Source of the DNA: Myxococcales bacterium
Lineage (GTDB): Bacteria; Myxococcota_A; Polyangia; Fen-1088
DNA: 6,082 nucleotides
Assembly (NCBI GenBank): GCA_003170035.1
Contig: PMZX01000152.1
Span: 1-6,082, forward strand
Direction of reading: 5' to 3'
The notes beneath the pieces are model-generated. The model saw only the letters and a list, made by a program, of their open reading frames with translations, was not told the origin of the DNA and made no database searches. This document shows positions 3,106 through 6,082 of the stretch, in pieces. The translations under genes were made by a program, and so were the position numbers. Position 1 is the first letter of the stretch; every line of letters starts with the position of its first letter.

Positions 3106-6082
3106 AAAACTCAAAGCTGCTTTCCGCGTCGATCGTCGTGTTGATTGCTTCTTCTGTTGCCGGCGTTGCCCGCGCGAGCATGACCGAGCGTCTTGAGGGG
3201 AAGTATCTGAAGAGCCGCATCAAGATCCGGATAGACGAAGGCTGGAAAGTACAGTCAGGGAACGCTTCCGGGGCCCAGGCCACAACCTTTGATGATACAT
3301 CGTGGACGACCACGAATGTTCCGCATGATTTCAGCATTACCCTGGTCAAGCCGACTTCGAACGATCCGGGCGCCAGCGGCTGGTATCGGAAACATTTCAC
3401 CCTGCCTGCCGGTTTTGCCGGCAAGAAGGTCGTCGTTCAGTTCGACGGTGTCTATCACGACTCGAAGGTGTACCTGAACGGAACCCAAGTTGGCAGCCAG
3501 CAATACGGCTACGTCAGCTTCTACTACGATCTGACGCCCTACCTGAATACAACCGGCGACAACGTACTCGCGGTCTTCGTCGACAATCTGACGGTCCGGA
3601 ACTCCCGCTGGTATTCCGGGACGGGGATATATCGCCACGTGTGGCTTATCGCGACGGATAAGGTGTATGTCAGAAACTGGGGAACCGCCGTGACCACTCC
3701 AACCGTTGCGGTCGCGCAGTCTCAAGTCAGCGTGCAAACCGACGTGGTGAACGAGCTGACGACAGCGCAAACGCGCACTCTGGAAACTGTCATCTACGAC
3801 GAAGCCGGCAGCGAGCTTGCCAGGACATCCACGCCCATCACGGTGCCTGCGAGCAGTACCAGCACGACCGCGCAGAGCTTGACGCTTTCGTCAGTCACGC
3901 TTTGGTCTCCGTCAACGCCTGTGCGCTACTACGCCTACACTCGGCTCCTCAACAATGCAGCTCTCGCCGATGACTACGTGACCCCATTTGGCATTCGGGA
4001 GCTCAAGTACACAGCCGGATCAGGTCTCACGATAAACGGCGTGTCCACCAAGATGAAAGGCGTCTGCCTCCATCACACCCTGGTGCCGGCAGGCGCTGCA
4101 GTGGCCGACAGCATGTGGGAGCGCGCCATCAAGGAGCTAAAGGCATCCGGAGCCAATTCCATCCGGACCTCTCACAATCCGTATAGCCAGGAATTTTACG
4201 ACATCTGCGATCAGCAGGGGATGCTGGTGATGGATGAATTCACCGACAAATGGTCTCAGCCAGCTTCAGCTGGTGGCGTGACCTATGAGAACTGGGATGC
4301 CAACTGGCAGAATGACCTCAAGTTGTTTGTGGAGCGGGATCGGAATCATCCCTCGGTGGTGATGTGGAGTGTGGGCAATGAGGTCTACTATGGCGGAACA
4401 ATTCCTGCCTACATTACGACCACCATGGGACAACTGGTCCCCTACGTCCATGCCCTTGACAAGGGTTCATCGCGGCCCGTGCTTCATGCCTGCAATGTGC
4501 TGGACGCGGCCGGCTATGTGAACCTTGCCAAGATTCAGGACAACTTTGCCGGCATCAACTACGGAGACTCGATCTATTCCCGGATTCATACGCTCGACGC
4601 GAACGTTCTCATCATGGGGACCGAGAACGACCCCTACACGATTCCGGGGAGTCTCATGCCCACGTGGTTCTCAGTAAAGGACACTCCCTACGTCGTCGGC
4701 CATCACATCTGGACGGCTTGGGACTATCTCGGCGAACAGTCACCCCTGGGATCGGCCTACGGCTACCTCGACAACTGCATATTTCGCAAATCATACTTCT
4801 ATTACCAGCAGAGCCAATGGAGTGACGCTCCGATGGTCCATGTGACGATTGGAAACGGCTCGGGCAGCGGGCGCACCATGCCTCCTCTTGCCGAGGATTG
4901 GAACCAGTCCGGTTCGGTCGACGTGACCACGTACACCAATTGCGACAGTGTGGACCTGTACGTGAACTCGACAAAGATCGGAACCAAGAACCTGAGCGAT
5001 TTCCCCAACATGATCATGGTGTGGCCAAGCGTCCCGTGGACAACAGGCACGATCAAGGCCGTAGGCATGAAAGGTGGAGTTCAGGTCGCGGTCGACAGCA
5101 TCAATACCGTTGGGGCTGCTGCGAAGATACTGCTCAAGCCTGACAAGACGACGCTATTCGCAGACGGGGACGACGTGTCCAACATCGAAGTCAATCTCGT
5201 GGACGCAGCCAACAACTTCATCTATGCCGCCACCGACACGGTCCAATTCACGATGACCGGTGCAGGACGGAGCCTGGGCATCGCAAGCGGAGATTGGTCG
5301 AGCGCCGAGCCTTTCAAGGCAGCCAGCCGGAAGCTGTATCACGGCAGGGTGCTCATCGTGATTCAATCGACGATGACCCCTGGGACGATTGGCCTGACGG
5401 TGACCAGCGGCACTTTGCCGCCAGCCACCCTCACAATAACCACGACCGGCGCTGGTGGTGCAGGTGGAAGCACGGGGGCGGGCGGAACCGGCGGCGCGGG
5501 TGGCGCGGGTGGCACGATGGGCGGCGGCGGCGTTACCGGCACCGGTGGTACGATGAGCGGCGGCGGCGCGGGTGGCGCAGGTGGCACGATCGGCCGCGGG
5601 GGCGCCGGTGGCACGGGTGGGGGCGCAGGCGGAACTAGTCGCAGCGGCGGCGGCGGTTCCGGCGCGGGTGGGAGCACGGGTGCAGGCGGTATCAATTTCA
5701 GCGGTGGCGTCATTGGCTCCGGCGGAGCGATGAGCACCGGTGGTGCCACCGGCGCGGGTGGTGCGATAGGTGGCAGCGGTTCCGGCGGTTCGGGTGGAGC
5801 GATTGCCGGCGGCGGCGCCAGCGACACCGGTGGAGCAAATGGCGGAGGGGGTGCCAACAATACAAGTGGAACGATTGCTCAAGGTGGAGTCACTGGCAGC
5901 GGCGGAACTAGCGCAATCGGAGGAATCACGGGCGCCGGGGGAACGCCGGTCAGCAATCAAGGCGGATCCTCTGTCAACGCGGGACAAGGCGGGGCGCGGT
6001 CTTCCGGTTGTTCGTGCAGCATCGGCAATTCCAGCAACGATCACGGAGCGGCGTTGCTGTTGTTGGTCGCCCTTGTGGCTGC
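3102..6082 (+). CDS. Secreted, surface-anchored glycoside hydrolase family 2 protein, beta-galactosidase-like (runs off right edge)
   Basis: The frame is open for 993 codons to the window end. Residues 1-25 are a signal peptide (MKNSKLL, hydrophobic core, ARA|S cleavage). Residues about 38-185 form the GH2 sugar-binding jelly roll (GWYRKHF at W94, VYLNGTQVG, RWYSGTGIYRHVWL). About 195-300 is the Ig-like domain. About 300-575 is the TIM barrel: GVCLHH (H324, H325), NSIRTSHNPY (352-361), acid/base E427 in WSVGNEVYYGG, likely nucleophile E508 in IMGTEN, and HHIWTAWDYLGE (534-545). About 578-670 resembles DUF4982, and 675-780 the Ig-like Glyco_hydro2_C5 domain, both typical of beta-galactosidase-like GH2 enzymes. 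Residues 783-965 are a Gly-rich GGx spacer, followed by a MYXO-CTERM anchor (C970, C972, then a hydrophobic segment). It should cleave terminal beta-linked sugars from glycans at the cell surface. Beta-galactosidase is the best guess; beta-glucuronidase or beta-mannosidase cannot be excluded. Only the last few residues, probably a basic tail, are missing. Confidence 0.93.
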   Translation, partial: MKNSKLLSASIVVLIASSVAGVARASMTERLEGKYLKSRIKIRIDEGWKVQSGNASGAQATTFDDTSWTTTNVPHDFSITLVKPTSNDPGASGWYRKHFTLPAGFAGKKVVVQFDGVYHDSKVYLNGTQVGSQQYGYVSFYYDLTPYLNTTGDNVLAVFVDNLTVRNSRWYSGTGIYRHVWLIATDKVYVRNWGTAVTTPTVAVAQSQVSVQTDVVNELTTAQTRTLETVIYDEAGSELARTSTPITVPASSTSTTAQSLTLSSVTLWSPSTPVRYYAYTRLLNNAALADDYVTPFGIRELKYTAGSGLTINGVSTKMKGVCLHHTLVPAGAAVADSMWERAIKELKASGANSIRTSHNPYSQEFYDICDQQGMLVMDEFTDKWSQPASAGGVTYENWDANWQNDLKLFVERDRNHPSVVMWSVGNEVYYGGTIPAYITTTMGQLVPYVHALDKGSSRPVLHACNVLDAAGYVNLAKIQDNFAGINYGDSIYSRIHTLDANVLIMGTENDPYTIPGSLMPTWFSVKDTPYVVGHHIWTAWDYLGEQSPLGSAYGYLDNCIFRKSYFYYQQSQWSDAPMVHVTIGNGSGSGRTMPPLAEDWNQSGSVDVTTYTNCDSVDLYVNSTKIGTKNLSDFPNMIMVWPSVPWTTGTIKAVGMKGGVQVAVDSINTVGAAAKILLKPDKTTLFADGDDVSNIEVNLVDAANNFIYAATDTVQFTMTGAGRSLGIASGDWSSAEPFKAASRKLYHGRVLIVIQSTMTPGTIGLTVTSGTLPPATLTITTTGAGGAGGSTGAGGTGGAGGAGGTMGGGGVTGTGGTMSGGGAGGAGGTIGRGGAGGTGGGAGGTSRSGGGGSGAGGSTGAGGINFSGGVIGSGGAMSTGGATGAGGAIGGSGSGGSGGAIAGGGASDTGGANGGGGANNTSGTIAQGGVTGSGGTSAIGGITGAGGTPVSNQGGSSVNAGQGGARSSGCSCSIGNSSNDHGAALLLLVALVA
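5448..5999 (+). repeat. GGx-rich low-complexity spacer of the GH2 protein, with an internal 72-base repeat
   Basis: Codons 783-966 encode roughly half glycine, mostly in GG(A/T/S/V) steps with Ala, Thr, Ser and occasional Met/Ile. It has no predicted globular fold and probably works as a flexible stalk between the enzyme and its anchor. At DNA level the 30 bases from 5491 recur from 5563 with 2 mismatches (offset 72 bases, 24 codons), encoding GGAGGAGGT twice. That points to growth by tandem duplication or slippage. The repeats become more divergent toward the 3' side (about 5830-5990), where Asn, Gln and Ile are more frequent. Confidence 0.85.
6006..6082 (+). other. MYXO-CTERM-type C-terminal sorting signal (incomplete)
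   Basis: After the spacer come GCSCS (C970, C972), a short polar stretch (about residues 973-981) and a hydrophobic run (GAALLLLVALVA, 982-993) cut by the window edge. This matches the tripartite MYXO-CTERM domain of myxobacteria: an invariant Cys, a transmembrane segment and a basic C-terminus. In that system a CPBP-family intramembrane protease (myxosortase) is proposed to remove the tail, leaving the protein at the cell surface. The basic tail is expected just beyond position 6082. Confidence 0.8.

Noticed and set aside
2351..3424. A 357-codon minus-strand frame across the toxin-antitoxin genes and the GH2 start.
   Set aside because: It opposes three well-supported plus-strand genes, has no recognisable motif or ribosome binding site, and its composition looks like antisense of coding DNA.
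5448..5999. Short GC-rich repeats that could suggest a CRISPR or a satellite array.
   Set aside because: Units are codon-phased, unequal and contiguous with no spacers, so they are simply low-complexity coding sequence.
5154..6044. Long minus-strand frames over the spacer (5154-6044 and 5363-5860), giving Thr/Ala-rich and Pro-rich proteins.
   Set aside because: They are mirror images of the GGx-coding strand: GGN codons read as NCC (Pro, Thr, Ala, Ser) on the other strand. The plus-strand frame continues an intact GH2 protein and ends in a recognised anchor.

Overview
The window most likely comes from a GC-rich member of the Myxococcota, probably a Polyangia-type myxobacterium. The best evidence is the end of the last gene: a long GGx-rich spacer, then Gly-Cys-Ser-Cys, then a hydrophobic segment, which is the layout of the MYXO-CTERM surface-sorting signal. 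The other genes (a bacterial alpha-2-macroglobulin and a Phd/PIN toxin-antitoxin pair) are widespread and do not contradict this, but they do not narrow the taxon.

Layout. Positions 1957 down to 1 (minus strand) hold the N-terminal 652 codons of a large bacterial alpha-2-macroglobulin family protein; the rest lies beyond the left edge. Positions 1958-2252 form a divergent intergenic region with a 5-bp-arm inverted repeat, a short GC hairpin and, at its right end, a perfect 16-bp AT-rich palindrome followed by a half-site. Next come a Phd/YefM-type antitoxin (2253-2528) and a VapC-like PIN-domain toxin (2525-2905) on the plus strand, overlapping by 4 bases (GTGA). A gap of about 200 bases follows. 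It holds a nested inverted repeat beginning at the toxin stop codon, and a possible 21-codon leader ORF that overlaps the next gene by ATGA. From 3102 to the right edge runs a secreted glycoside hydrolase family 2 protein (at least 993 residues, open at the edge). It has a signal peptide, the full GH2 core with both catalytic glutamates, two C-terminal accessory domains, a spacer of about 185 Gly-rich residues and the beginning of the C-terminal anchor.

How the parts relate. The alpha-2-macroglobulin is predicted to be a periplasmic or exported protease-trap protein and the GH2 enzyme a surface-displayed exo-glycosidase, so both belong to the cell envelope. They are divergently transcribed and separated by the toxin-antitoxin cassette, so nothing shows that they are co-regulated. 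The toxin-antitoxin pair looks like a self-contained autoregulated module between two unrelated genes. I see no phage, transposase, CRISPR, tRNA or rRNA. The points most worth following up are the coupled leader ORF before the GH2 gene, the operator-like palindrome, the nested hairpin after the toxin gene, and the long GGx spacer. I see no clear new multi-gene system in this window.
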